Shown in pieces: positions 50,178 to 60,643 of a stretch of 64,000 nt of DNA. This DNA comes from Cytophagaceae bacterium (lineage in GTDB: Bacteria; Bacteroidota; Bacteroidia; Cytophagales; UBA9547), in assembly GCA_027488865.1 (NCBI GenBank), contig JAIYAU010000020.1, positions 1-64,000 on the forward strand, in the 5' to 3' direction. Position 1 is the stretch's first letter. Each line of letters starts with the position of its first letter. Below the pieces are notes generated by a model. The model searched no databases. It was not told the DNA's origin and saw only the letters and a list, made by a program, of their open reading frames with translations. The translations under genes were made by a program, and so were the position numbers.

Positions 50178-53100
50178 TATAGTTTACGTTTAATTTCTTT
50201 CTGTTCAAATACCTCCAAGGTATCCCCTACTAAAATATCATTAAACCCTTTTAAACTTAAACCACATTCGTAGCCAAATTTCACTTCAGACACATCATCT
50301 TTAAAACGCTTAAGTGCTAACAAGTCGCCAGTATATAGTACAATACCATCACGAATCAATCTCACGGTGCTATTTCGTTTAACCAAACCGTCTGTTACCA
50401 TACAACCAGCCACTGTACCTACTTTAGAAATTTTGAATACATCTCGTACATCTATATTACCCACAATAATTTCTTCAAATGTAGGTGCAAGCATGCCTTC
50501 CATGGCATCTCTTATTTCATTAATCGCATCGTAGATAATCGAATATAACCTAATTTCTATTTGCTCTTGTTCTGCTAGTTTTTTGGCACTAGGCGAAGGC
50601 CTTACTTGAAAACCTACGATGATGGCATCAGATGCAGAAGCCAACAATACATCAGATTCTGAAATTTGTCCAACACCTTTATGAAGGATGTTTACGTGAA
50701 TCTCATTGGTCGATTGTTTTAACAATGAATCTGAAAGCGCTTCTACTGAGCCATCAACGTCACCTTTAACAATAATATTTAATTCTTTAAAGTTACCAAT
50801 AGCCAATCGACGACCGATTTCATCAAGTGTAATGTGTTTTTTGGTACGAACTGATTGTTCGCGAATAAGTTGTTCTCTTCTTGTTGCAATTTCTCTAGCT
50901 TCACGTTCGGTTTCCATCACGTTAAACTTATCACCTGCTTGTGGAGCCCCAGAGAATCCTAAAATCTGTACTGGCTTTGAAGGTCCTGCAATTTTTAGTT
51001 TGGCACCAGTATGGTCAAGCATGGCTTTTACACGTCCAAAATGTATCCCTGCCAAAACGATATCACCAACTTTCATGGTACCTGCTTGTACTAGCAAAGT
51101 AGTTACATAACCTCTACCCTTGTCAAGGGAAGCTTCAATAACTGTACCCAAGGCACGTTTATCAGGATTAGCGGTTAACTCTAACAATTCTGCTTCTAAA
51201 AGCACCTTTTCAAGTAATTCCGGAATACCTTGACCTGTTTTTGCTGATATTTCCTGACATTGATATTTACCACCCCACTCTTCTACCAAGATATTTTCTT
51301 TTGATAGTGCTTCCTTAATTCTGTCGGGGTTGGCCGCTGGTTTATCTATTTTATTAATTGCAATTACTATTGGTACACCAGCTACTTGGGCGTGATTAAT
51401 TGCTTCTTTGGTTTGTGGCATCACGGTATCATCAGCAGCCACTACTATAATAACAATATCTGTAACTTTGGCACCACGTGCACGCATGGCGGTAAAAGCT
51501 TCGTGACCAGGTGTATCAAGAAAAGTAATTGGTTTTTGAGTATCCGTAAGTACATCATAGGCTCCAATATGTTGTGTAATACCTCCAGCTTCACTTGCTG
51601 TTACTTTTGTGCGTCTGATATAATCCAATAAAGAGGTTTTACCATGATCCACGTGACCCATTATTGTTACAATTGGAGCACGAAACTCTAAATCACTTTC
51701 ATCATCTTCCTCTATTTCAATATCATCTTCTTCTTTGGCAGACACAAATTGAACCGCAAAACCAAATTCATCTGCTATTACCGTAATAGCTTCAGCATCC
51801 AGACGTTGATTAATAGAAACGAACATTCCTAAACTCAAACAAACTGAAATAACTTCATTTACTGATACATCCATCAATGATGCCAAATCACTTGTAGAAA
51901 CAAATTCCGTTACTTTGAGGGTTTTTGAATCTTCCTGCTCCTGAAGCATTTTTTCTTCATTGGCCTCGGCAGCTGCATTTCTCTTATCTTTTCTATACTT
52001 AGCACGATTAGAAAACTGATCTTTTTTACCAGCTCCCAATTTTGCCAAAGTATCTTTTATCTTATCCTGAATTTCTTTGTCGGTAACAGCTGGTTTTTCA
52101 AACCTTTTATTAGCATTATTACCAGTGTTATTGTTTGAATTAGTGTTGTTATTCCCAAATCTATTTTGCTGGCCTGTATTATTACCACCATTACCTGCAG
52201 GTTTTTGAAATCTATTGTTTCCTGTACCGTTGGTATTTTCTTTTGGCTTTTCTCTGTTGTTAGAATCTACTACATTGGTAGGTTTATTCACTGGAGGAGG
52301 CAAACGTTTTCTTTTTTTCTTTTTGTCCTCAGCTTCTTTATTTCTATTAATTATGTCTTCTTTCTTTTTAACTGGTCTATTATCAGTCGGGATGACAATT
52401 TTACCAAGTACAGTTAATCCCTTCAATTGATCAGCTTTAGCTTCTATAAGTTCAGATGGAACTTCTTCGGAAACTTCAGGTGTTTCTGTATTAAAGATAA
52501 CTGGTTGCGAAACTACTGTATCATTAATCTGTTCATTTGCAACAACTTGATTTGAAATATTAGGTTCAACAGGAGTTTCTACCTCTATAATTTTTTCTAA
52601 TTCTTGAGGTCTTTCTTTTTCTACTGGTATTTCTACTCTTTCTTCTACAACTATAGTTTCTACTACTGTTTCTGGGACTTTCTCTATTTTTACAACAATA
52701 GGTGTTTCTTCCTCCTTTTTCTCAACTATCTCCTTTTTTTCTACAACTATCTCCTCTTTTACTTTTATAGTTGGTGTTTCAACGATGGGGTTTGTAATTT
52801 TTATTGGATTGTTAAGGTCAATTTTACCTAGCACCTTAGGGCCAGTTAAGATTACTTTCGATGTTTCAAATTTTTCAACCTCATTTGTTTCCTTGTTGTG
52901 ATCGTTTGCAGAAACATTCTTAATTAAAAACTCATTATCCTCATCTACTTTCTTAGGTAATGGTGTATTTTCTGCTTTTAACGTAATGTTCTCGTTATAT
53001 TTTTTACCAATATTAACATTAGAAGCTTCTTTTTTCTGATTTTTATCAGATTGAAATTCTTTTAACAATAAATTAAACTGATCACCCGTTATTTTTGTAT

Positions 53101-53218
53101 TCGGATTAGCTTCAATATCTTTAAAACCTTTAGTAACAAGATGATCAACTATTGTGGAAATACCCACATTTAGTTGCCTTGCTACTTGGCCTAACCTCAT
53201 CATTCTTTCTTCTGACAT
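50177..53218 (-). CDS. infB: Translation initiation factor IF-2
   Basis: [19 protein letters not shown]; long low-complexity N-terminal region; start moved to [17 protein letters not shown]. Confidence 0.97.
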   Translation of the reverse strand: MSEERMMRLGQVARQLNVGISTIVDHLVTKGFKDIEANPNTKITGDQFNLLLKEFQSDKNQKKEASNVNIGKKYNENITLKAENTPLPKKVDEDNEFLIKNVSANDHNKETNEVEKFETSKVILTGPKVLGKIDLNNPIKITNPIVETPTIKVKEEIVVEKKEIVEKKEEETPIVVKIEKVPETVVETIVVEERVEIPVEKERPQELEKIIEVETPVEPNISNQVVANEQINDTVVSQPVIFNTETPEVSEEVPSELIEAKADQLKGLTVLGKIVIPTDNRPVKKKEDIINRNKEAEDKKKKRKRLPPPVNKPTNVVDSNNREKPKENTNGTGNNRFQKPAGNGGNNTGQQNRFGNNNTNSNNNTGNNANKRFEKPAVTDKEIQDKIKDTLAKLGAGKKDQFSNRAKYRKDKRNAAAEANEEKMLQEQEDSKTLKVTEFVSTSDLASLMDVSVNEVISVCLSLGMFVSINQRLDAEAITVIADEFGFAVQFVSAKEEDDIEIEEDDESDLEFRAPIVTIMGHVDHGKTSLLDYIRRTKVTASEAGGITQHIGAYDVLTDTQKPITFLDTPGHEAFTAMRARGAKVTDIVIIVVAADDTVMPQTKEAINHAQVAGVPIVIAINKIDKPAANPDRIKEALSKENILVEEWGGKYQCQEISAKTGQGIPELLEKVLLEAELLELTANPDKRALGTVIEASLDKGRGYVTTLLVQAGTMKVGDIVLAGIHFGRVKAMLDHTGAKLKIAGPSKPVQILGFSGAPQAGDKFNVMETEREAREIATRREQLIREQSVRTKKHITLDEIGRRLAIGNFKELNIIVKGDVDGSVEALSDSLLKQSTNEIHVNILHKGVGQISESDVLLASASDAIIVGFQVRPSPSAKKLAEQEQIEIRLYSIIYDAINEIRDAMEGMLAPTFEEIIVGNIDVRDVFKISKVGTVAGCMVTDGLVKRNSTVRLIRDGIVLYTGDLLALKRFKDDVSEVKFGYECGLSLKGFNDILVGDTLEVFEQKEIKRKL

Positions 53219-53364
53219 CAGAAATTGTTTAAATGCAATATAAAACGTAAAAATAATAGAAACTACTGACATTTTAACTATCAGTAAGCTTCAGGATTAA
53301 AATTTATTATACTTTAACGGTGTGTTTTGAGTAAAAATTCAGGGAAGTTTATCTAACCTATTAC

Positions 53365-53415
53365 AAAAAGATACCCAATAGCATGGTTTCATTGTTGAAA
53401 CTGCAATTGGGTATC
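53365..53415 (-). terminator. Terminator-like hairpin between nusA and infB
   Basis: Minus strand: gatacccaat...attgggtatc (10 bp outer stem), inner gtttca/tgaaac stem, followed by TTTTT. Confidence 0.7.
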
Positions 53416-53485
53416 AATCTGTCGATTGGGTTCGTTATAGAATGTTTTTATTACATTCTAGATTATTTTTTGCCCATTATTATCA

Positions 53486-54742
53486 TTATTCTTCAAATTC
53501 AGCACTAAGTACATCAAATACAGATTCTATAGTTTCTTCTTCTAGTTCTGTACGTCTAGATAATTCTTCTTTCGATAATGCCAACACACTTTTGGCGGTA
53601 TCTAGACCAATTCTTTTTAATTCGTCTATCACCCAACCTTCAATTTCATCTGAGAATTCTTCCAAATCTACATCTTCCTCTTCGTGAAGTTCTAGCTCTC
53701 GGAACACATCAATATCGAATCCTACCAACCTACTGGCTAATTTGATATTTTGACCACCCTTACCGATCGCCATTGAAACTTGATCAGGTTTAAGAAATAC
53801 TGCAACTTTACCTCCTTTATGGTCTACCTTAATGCTAGATATTTTCGCTGGACTCATCGCTCTAGCAATATAAAGCTCCAAATTGTCAGTGTAGTTAATT
53901 ACATCAATATTTTCATTTTCCAGTTCTCTTACAATACTATGTATTCTTGAACCTTTCATACCTACACAAGCTCCTACAGGATCTACTCTATCATCAAAGG
54001 ATTCCACTGCTACTTTGGCTCTTTCACCAGGCTCACGCACAATCTTTTTAATAGCAATTAGGCCATCTGCTACTTCTGGCACTTCATTTTCAAAAAGTCT
54101 TTCTAAAAAAACAGGAGAAGTTCTTGACATGATTATCTTTGGATTGGAATTTTGCATTTCCACCCTATGTACAATTGATCTTACTGTTTCACCCTTTTTA
54201 AATCTATCTTTAGAGATTTGTTCAGACTTAGGAAGGTTCAGTTCATTTCCTTCTGCATCTACCAATAATACCTCTTTGGCTAGTATTTGGTAAACTTCAG
54301 CAGAAATCATTTCACCAACTAAATCCTTATACCTCTGGAATAGTAAATCTTTTTCAAGATCTTTTACTTTTTGAATCAGGGTTTGTCTGGCGGTAAGTAC
54401 TAAACGACGACCAAAATCAATCAATTTAATTTCTTCTGATAACTCTTCACCTATTTCAAAATCCTTTTCTATTTTTCGAGCATCCTGTAAAGAAATATGT
54501 TTGGTAGGATCAAAGTCGAAACTGTCCTCTGCAAATTCATCATCTACAATTTCTCTAAAATGCCAAATTTCCAAGTCACCCTTGTCAGTGTTTATGATTA
54601 TATCAAAATTTTCATCATTTCCGTATTTTTTGCGAATCATTGTACGAAAAACTTCTTCCAAAATTTTCATCATCGTTGGACGATCGATGTTTTTAAATTT
54701 CGCAAATTCCGAAAAACTCTCTATTAAATTTTCACTATCCAT
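53486..54742 (-). CDS. nusA: Transcription termination/antitermination protein NusA
   Basis: S1/KH layout; DPVGACVGMKGSRIHSIVRELENENIDVI; VSMAIGKGGQNIKLASRL. Confidence 0.97.
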   Translation of the reverse strand: MDSENLIESFSEFAKFKNIDRPTMMKILEEVFRTMIRKKYGNDENFDIIINTDKGDLEIWHFREIVDDEFAEDSFDFDPTKHISLQDARKIEKDFEIGEELSEEIKLIDFGRRLVLTARQTLIQKVKDLEKDLLFQRYKDLVGEMISAEVYQILAKEVLLVDAEGNELNLPKSEQISKDRFKKGETVRSIVHRVEMQNSNPKIIMSRTSPVFLERLFENEVPEVADGLIAIKKIVREPGERAKVAVESFDDRVDPVGACVGMKGSRIHSIVRELENENIDVINYTDNLELYIARAMSPAKISSIKVDHKGGKVAVFLKPDQVSMAIGKGGQNIKLASRLVGFDIDVFRELELHEEEDVDLEEFSDEIEGWVIDELKRIGLDTAKSVLALSKEELSRRTELEEETIESVFDVLSAEFEE

Positions 54743-54746
54743 GTTT

Positions 54747-55220
54747 TTAAAATATAATGATAATGGTTGCTTTTTTTATATCTGAATATTTATAACTCTT
54801 ATCTTCTATGGTTGTAACCTTCTTTTTTTGAATCTTCTCGGTTTTTTCTACCTTTAGTGTTATGCCATCTATTTCTGTAGATTGTAAAATACCAGCCACT
54901 TCCATTCCATCTGCCAAAATCAATCTTAACTGACGACCAATATTTTTGGTAAATTGTCTAGGTAGTTTTAGTGGTTTATCAGCCCCTGGTGAAGTCACTT
55001 CCAAGGTATAGTTATCATCGGTTAAAACTTTTTCTGCTATTTCGTTATTCAAAATTCTACTAAAATTGGCGCAGTCATCAATGCTTACACCAGCATCGCT
55101 GTCTATGGTAACTACAATTTTTGGCTTTTTATTGAGTCCCCCAATTTGAATATCTAATAAATATAAATCTCCTAAATCAATACGGTTAAGAAGATTTTCA
55201 ATTTCAGTTTTTAAGTCCAC
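54747..55220 (-). CDS. rimP: Ribosome maturation factor RimP (start uncertain: GTG at 55220 or ATG at 55250)
   Basis: YTLEVTSPGADKPLKLPRQFTKNIGRQLRL; precedes nusA-infB. Confidence 0.9.
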   Translation of the reverse strand: MDLKTEIENLLNRIDLGDLYLLDIQIGGLNKKPKIVVTIDSDAGVSIDDCANFSRILNNEIAEKVLTDDNYTLEVTSPGADKPLKLPRQFTKNIGRQLRLILADGMEVAGILQSTEIDGITLKVEKTEKIQKKKVTTIEDKSYKYSDIKKATIIIIF

Positions 55221-55237
55221 CTTTAGTATAGGCAAAG

Positions 55238-55263
55238 AAAAAAGGGACATGTTGTGTCCCTTT
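55238..55263 (-). terminator. Terminator-like hairpin overlapping the first possible rimP start codon
   Basis: Minus strand aaagggaca-caaca-tgtcccttt-ttt; ATG of the longest rimP ORF lies at the loop/stem junction. Confidence 0.75.
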
Positions 55264-55336
55264 CAGTTAATGTTTTGCAAATGTAATAATAGTTTTATGT
55301 TAAAAGCAAGAAAAGACTTAAAAATCTATATTTGAT

Positions 55337-56251
55337 TTAAAAAATAGTTTTACCGGTATAATTTACGAAAAGCTCTAGGGCTTTAGTTCCTAAGAGTGAA
55401 TTACCACTTGTACTTAGACCAGGCGACCATACTGCAATGCTCATTTCTCCTGGAACAATGGCTACAATTCCTCCACCCACGCCACTTTTAGCTGGAAGCC
55501 CAATTCTATATGCAAAATCCCCCACGGCATCATACATACCACAGGTGAGCATGAGTGCATTAAGTCTGTCAGAATTTTTTTTAGAAATTATGTTTTCTCC
55601 TGTGCTTGGCATAACTCCTTCATTTGCCAAAAAAAGTAGTGATTTACTTAAATCGATGCAATTCATAGCCAAAGCACATTGATGAAAATATGTATCTAGT
55701 ACTTTATAAACATCATTTTTGATATTTCCGAAGCTTTTCATAAAATAGCACATCGCATAATTGCGATTACCAGTTTCCTGTTCAGAACTTGCAACTTGTT
55801 GATCGTAATTGATGGTAAGGTTTTGAGAAAGTTTATGCACCAATGACAAAATAGCAGATTTAGGCGAATCATACGAAGAGTTAACAATGTCGGTAATTAC
55901 ATGTGCCCCAGCATTAATAAAAGGATTTCGTGGAATACCACTTTCATATTCAAGTTGTACCAATGAGTTAAATTTGCTACCAGAAGGTTCTCTACCTACT
56001 CTATCCCAAATGCTAACATTGTCTTGTGCCATTGCCAATACCAACGTATAAATTTTAGAGATACTTTGTATAGAAAAATTTTCTTTGGCATCACCTATAC
56101 TGAATTTTTCTCCGGAAACAGTATGAATGGACATCCCAAACTTTGAAGGATCAATTTTGGCTAGTGCTGGAATGTAATCTGCAACTTTACCTTGACCCAA
56201 CAGTGGCTGAATATCTTTAAAAATTTGTTGTAATACTTGTTGGTATAACAT
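55337..56251 (-). CDS. glsA: Glutaminase A
   Basis: [56 protein letters not shown]. Confidence 0.95.
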   Translation of the reverse strand: MLYQQVLQQIFKDIQPLLGQGKVADYIPALAKIDPSKFGMSIHTVSGEKFSIGDAKENFSIQSISKIYTLVLAMAQDNVSIWDRVGREPSGSKFNSLVQLEYESGIPRNPFINAGAHVITDIVNSSYDSPKSAILSLVHKLSQNLTINYDQQVASSEQETGNRNYAMCYFMKSFGNIKNDVYKVLDTYFHQCALAMNCIDLSKSLLFLANEGVMPSTGENIISKKNSDRLNALMLTCGMYDAVGDFAYRIGLPAKSGVGGGIVAIVPGEMSIAVWSPGLSTSGNSLLGTKALELFVNYTGKTIF

Positions 56252-56300
56252 GAAAAAAAAAGTGAAGGTGTTTTGCGATCAACAAAACACCAAGTGATAG

Positions 56301-57389
56301 TTACATTCGTTCAAACAATTTTCTTATTGAATCTCTACTTACCTTTTGTTTCCAATCTTTACCTACCGCATGATTCCACATATGTTCAAGAGCGATGGTT
56401 GTATCTACCATGCGTTCAATCTCCTCATTCGACCATGATTTTGCAAGATTTTTAGGCAAGGTAACATTATGTTTAGTAACCATTTTTCTAAATTCAGTTA
56501 CGTAATCTCCGTAATAATCTTCAAGTACGTCAAACGCAATACAATTAGCGATTCCATGTCTATAGCCAAATACGTATGACAGCCCGTAAGATAAAGCATG
56601 ACAAACACCAACCTCTGAGTAAGTGAGACTTAACCCTCCCATGTACGAAGCAATCATTAGTTTTTCGTCTTTTTCTAATTTGGTCAAGTTGTCATTGAGG
56701 TATACTTCTTGACAAAGTAGCAAGGATTTTTCTCCAAATGCTCTAGAAAATTCGTTGTTAAGTGTACCAGTTAATGATTCAACACAATGTATATAAGAAT
56801 CCATACCAGTGTAAAACCACTGATCTGTAGGTACGTCAGCTACAACCTCTGGATCCAAGATAACTTGGTCAAAAATGGTCCAATCACATTTTAAGCCCAA
56901 TTTTTTTGTGGGGCCAGTGAGAACAGCTGTCATAGAAACTTCGGCACCAGTACCAGCAATGGTAGGAACACCACAATGCCAAATTCCAGAATTTTTAATT
57001 AGATTTAAACCTTGGTAAAGTTGTGAAGAGCCTTCATTAGTAACCATGAGAGCTGTTGCTTTTGCTATATCCATGATACTTCCACCACCTATGCCAACTA
57101 TTCCTGCCGGTAGCAATGAATTTTTATTTGCTAATATGCTATCCCTTATTTCATCAACTTGTTCTGTAGTAGGCTCATGATCATTAACATCGGCATAAAT
57201 TACTATATCGTTGGGTTTGGATGGAATCCTTTGTTTAATATTTGTTAGTCCGTTTTCAAAAACCTTATCAACAATAAAAACTATATAGTCATCGGAAGCT
57301 ATCCTTCGTTTTTCTAATATTTCACCTAATTGATTATAAGCACCTTTGCCAATAACACAACGATCTACACTTTTGAAATTCTTGAACAT
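56301..57389 (-). CDS. kdnB: Iron-containing alcohol dehydrogenase family, KdnB-like (3-deoxy-alpha-D-manno-octulosonate 8-oxidase-like)
   Basis: GIGGGSIMDIAKATALMVTNEGSSQLYQG; PTDQWFYTGMDSYIHCVESL; YRHGIANCIAFDVLEDYY. Confidence 0.75.
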   Translation of the reverse strand: MFKNFKSVDRCVIGKGAYNQLGEILEKRRIASDDYIVFIVDKVFENGLTNIKQRIPSKPNDIVIYADVNDHEPTTEQVDEIRDSILANKNSLLPAGIVGIGGGSIMDIAKATALMVTNEGSSQLYQGLNLIKNSGIWHCGVPTIAGTGAEVSMTAVLTGPTKKLGLKCDWTIFDQVILDPEVVADVPTDQWFYTGMDSYIHCVESLTGTLNNEFSRAFGEKSLLLCQEVYLNDNLTKLEKDEKLMIASYMGGLSLTYSEVGVCHALSYGLSYVFGYRHGIANCIAFDVLEDYYGDYVTEFRKMVTKHNVTLPKNLAKSWSNEEIERMVDTTIALEHMWNHAVGKDWKQKVSRDSIRKLFERM

Positions 57390-57550
57390 TTAAAATATTA
57401 TTTGATTATTTAATCAATGAAGTAAAAAACTCAATAAGAATTCAAAATTAAATAAAAAGTTTGATGAAAAATAAATAAACTAAACCGCAAGTTTAAACTT
57501 TAATAGATAGATTAAAAAATTATCTTAATTTTGGGTGTTACAGGGTTAAA

Positions 57551-58366
57551 ATGATATACATGTTGTCGGCAAAATTTAAAGAGCAATTATTATTAAAACA
57601 TTTAAATACAGATACTTACCCCCCAACCTCGGTGGTTGCAAATATCATTACAAGTATATTGCTTACACTTTTTCCTCAACAAGCTCGAGAAAGGGTTTTA
57701 AATGAAGACGCGCTTAACAATCGAATAGAAAAGCATAAAATTGATCTTGTAAAAATTTTTAAGGTAATAGCTGAAAAACTAACTGATACACCAGAAAATA
57801 TTGCAGCTAAATACCTTGATTGTCTAGAAAAAATACATGAGGAACTTAGCCAAGATGTGATTTGTATATTAAACGGTGATCCTGCAGCAAAAAGTGAATA
57901 TGAAGTAGTACGAACATATCCAGGGTTTTATGCAATTGCATTTTACCGCATGGCACATCAACTTTATTTGTTAAATGTTCCCCTTTTGCCTAGAATGTTG
58001 ACAGAATTTGCTCATTCACGCACCGGAATTGATATTCACCCTGGTGCTGAAATTGCTCCTTCATTTTTTATAGACCATGGCACGGGCATCACAATTGGTG
58101 AAACAGCCCAAATTGGAAAATTCGTAAAACTCTATCAAGGTGTAACTTTAGGCGCATTGAGTGTCTCCAAAGATATGGCAAACACTAAAAGACATCCTAC
58201 CATCGAAGATAATGTTGTAATATATTCTGGAGCCACCATTCTCGGTGGCGAAACAGTAATTGGTAAAAATAGTATTATAGGTGGAAATGTCTGGTTAACA
58301 CAAAGTGTTCCAGAAAATTCCAAAGTTTACCACAAAGAACAAGTTGATCTAAGAAGAAGTAACTAA
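57551..58366 (+). CDS. Serine O-acetyltransferase (EpsC/CysE type)
   Basis: GIDIHPGAEIAPSFFIDHGTGITIGETAQIG; left-handed beta-helix hexapeptides. Confidence 0.93.
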   Translation: MIYMLSAKFKEQLLLKHLNTDTYPPTSVVANIITSILLTLFPQQARERVLNEDALNNRIEKHKIDLVKIFKVIAEKLTDTPENIAAKYLDCLEKIHEELSQDVICILNGDPAAKSEYEVVRTYPGFYAIAFYRMAHQLYLLNVPLLPRMLTEFAHSRTGIDIHPGAEIAPSFFIDHGTGITIGETAQIGKFVKLYQGVTLGALSVSKDMANTKRHPTIEDNVVIYSGATILGGETVIGKNSIIGGNVWLTQSVPENSKVYHKEQVDLRRSN

Positions 58367-58518
58367 TTAATTCATTTCTAAAAAATTTGATAGAATTTTA
58401 ATTAGTAAAAGGCTAATTTTTCTTTGATTAATAGATTTTTGTAGAAATTGTAATCCCATAATTAAAAAACTGCAATAGATAATTTTAGCAGTTTGTAGAA
58501 AATTAACAATTACACGAA

Positions 58519-60642
58519 TTATTTACCTAAAATAGTGAATTCTACCCTCCTATTTTGAGCTCTTCCTTTTTCAGTTTTATTTTCAGCTACAGGTTTTGTT
58601 TGTCCGTAGCCGTTAAACTTAACTCTAGTAGCTGTCAACCCTCCTTTTTCTATCAAATACAACTGTACTGATCTAGCTCTCCAACGCGACAATTGCAAAT
58701 TTTTGTCTGGTTTTCCTTTGTTATCAGTGTGTCCAGCTATTTCAACTTTAATGGTTGGATTTTCTTTTAGGAACTCAATGAGTTTATCCAGCTCAGGAAA
58801 AGAGGTAGGTTTTAAGGTAGATTTACCAAAATCGAAAAATATGTTATTCAATTTGATTGATGCACCAACTTCTATAGGTGCTATATAAATGTCTTTAACA
58901 ACTTTTACAGTTGATGTTTCTTTTGAAGCATCAACAATTTCAGAAATAGGATAAAAGCCTGGAGATTCTGCATGTACATTGTATTGTTTACCCAAATCAA
59001 GTTTTACTTCATATTTTGCCGAAGTACGATCTATTTTGGCTAATGAAGCAGGATCATCATTAATATGTATTTCAAATGTTTGATTAAGATCAAAAGGTTT
59101 ATTTGTTTTCTTGTTATAAACTATACCTGTAATTAGCAAAAACAATTTAGGTGGATTTGCTACAAATAAATCCTTCTCAATCTCCTTATATTCGTCCACT
59201 GCTGATAGGTCAACTGTAGTTGCAACAGATTGCATTCCTTTAGCCTTCAATTGTAAATTGTAGGATTTTTTCAGAGGCAATTTTAATGTATATTTTCCGT
59301 TTTCAAAATCAACAGAAAATGAATCAATTTCAAGTTTTTTTGCTAGATCCGCAGTTAGTTCCTCATTATTAATATAAAATGTTGGGTTAAATTCTTCACC
59401 GATAGGTTTTTGCGACAATTGTTCTAATAGCTTACCACTAACCAATGCATTGGACGATTTTAAATATAAATTTTTACTGACCTCAGTATATTCCCTTACT
59501 TTAGAAACGTCTATTTCTTCCGTATTAACTGATTCAAAGTTCTTGGCAACGGCTTTTATTAAATATTTACCACCTAAAGGCAGCTTTATTTTGTATTCAC
59601 CCGTAGTAGAGTTAAGAGAAGCCGAATCTGCAGGTTTATCATTCGCATAAATCTTGTAAGGAATGTTAGCTGCTAGGGGTAGATCATCTTTTTTATTCAA
59701 TACCTTACCTGAGACTACGACAAAAGGATTTTCTTCAAATATCTTTATTCTAAAAATATCTGATTTACCTGTAGAATTTTTCTTAGAACAGAAATAGGCC
59801 CAACTTCCTTTAGGGTTAGTTGTATAATAAGAATCCCAAAGTTCAGAATTGATGGTGTCACTAAGAGCAATAGGTTCACTCCACCGCCTGTACGATTCAT
59901 CTACGCGTGTGGATTTATAAATTTCATGTTTAACCTCTCCTTTTTCTGATTTCCTGTTACTGGTAAAATACAATGTATTTTGATCTGGTGATAAATACGG
60001 CGCCTCGTCAGCTCGATGGTGTCTTAACGGTTTCTTAAGTTTACGTGGTCTCCAATAAATGTCATCATGACGTTGAGCAACATACAAATTGTTATTTTTG
60101 CTACCAGACCTCTTTGACATACTTATAAAAAGCCATTGTCCGTCATTACTAAAAGAAGCATTGCTAAATAAGCCTTTGTTCATTCGTTGGAAGCCTCTCA
60201 CATACAATCGTTTAGGCTTGCTCCATGAATTGTCGGTTTTGGTAATCATTGAAATACCACGTTTAAACCAACGATTTTTTTTTGTAAACCGACCATTAAT
60301 AAATAATGTGTTGCCGTCTGGTGAAACGCCTAATACAGCATTTTGGGTATGCAAATTTACCTCACCAGGCATTTTTTCGGCCGCTCCCCAGGTATTGTCT
60401 TCTTGAAGTTGAGAGAACCAAATGTATTGTGCTTGTTCATGCCAGTAAGTAGACGCTACGGAGTCAGTTCTTACAAAATAAAGAGTTTTGCCATCTGGAG
60501 ATATTACGGGAGCTATCTCTTGTTCGTTGGAATTTACCTTACCTCCAAGATTTTGAGGTAAAAATGAACTTTGACCTTGAGCAAATGCTGCTAAGAAAAT
60601 AAGTACTAAAAACGGAAATTTTGATTTCAAAAAGTTCAACAT
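58519..60642 (-). CDS. OmpA-family protein with PD40-like beta-propeller repeats and three CarboxypepD_reg-like repeats
   Basis: APVISPDGKTLYFVR, APYLSPDQNTLYFTSNR; C-terminal IEIAGHTDNKGKPDKNLQLSRWRARSVQLYLIEKG. Confidence 0.9.
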   Translation of the reverse strand: MLNFLKSKFPFLVLIFLAAFAQGQSSFLPQNLGGKVNSNEQEIAPVISPDGKTLYFVRTDSVASTYWHEQAQYIWFSQLQEDNTWGAAEKMPGEVNLHTQNAVLGVSPDGNTLFINGRFTKKNRWFKRGISMITKTDNSWSKPKRLYVRGFQRMNKGLFSNASFSNDGQWLFISMSKRSGSKNNNLYVAQRHDDIYWRPRKLKKPLRHHRADEAPYLSPDQNTLYFTSNRKSEKGEVKHEIYKSTRVDESYRRWSEPIALSDTINSELWDSYYTTNPKGSWAYFCSKKNSTGKSDIFRIKIFEENPFVVVSGKVLNKKDDLPLAANIPYKIYANDKPADSASLNSTTGEYKIKLPLGGKYLIKAVAKNFESVNTEEIDVSKVREYTEVSKNLYLKSSNALVSGKLLEQLSQKPIGEEFNPTFYINNEELTADLAKKLEIDSFSVDFENGKYTLKLPLKKSYNLQLKAKGMQSVATTVDLSAVDEYKEIEKDLFVANPPKLFLLITGIVYNKKTNKPFDLNQTFEIHINDDPASLAKIDRTSAKYEVKLDLGKQYNVHAESPGFYPISEIVDASKETSTVKVVKDIYIAPIEVGASIKLNNIFFDFGKSTLKPTSFPELDKLIEFLKENPTIKVEIAGHTDNKGKPDKNLQLSRWRARSVQLYLIEKGGLTATRVKFNGYGQTKPVAENKTEKGRAQNRRVEFTILGK

Positions 60643-60643
60643 G

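Noticed and set aside
50706-51110. 134-aa plus-strand ORF inside infB
   Set aside because: Antisense shadow ORF of a conserved GTPase domain
52160-53218. Low-complexity Glu/Val/Lys- and Asn/Gly-rich region as a novel repeat protein
   Set aside because: It is the normal variable N-terminal extension of IF-2
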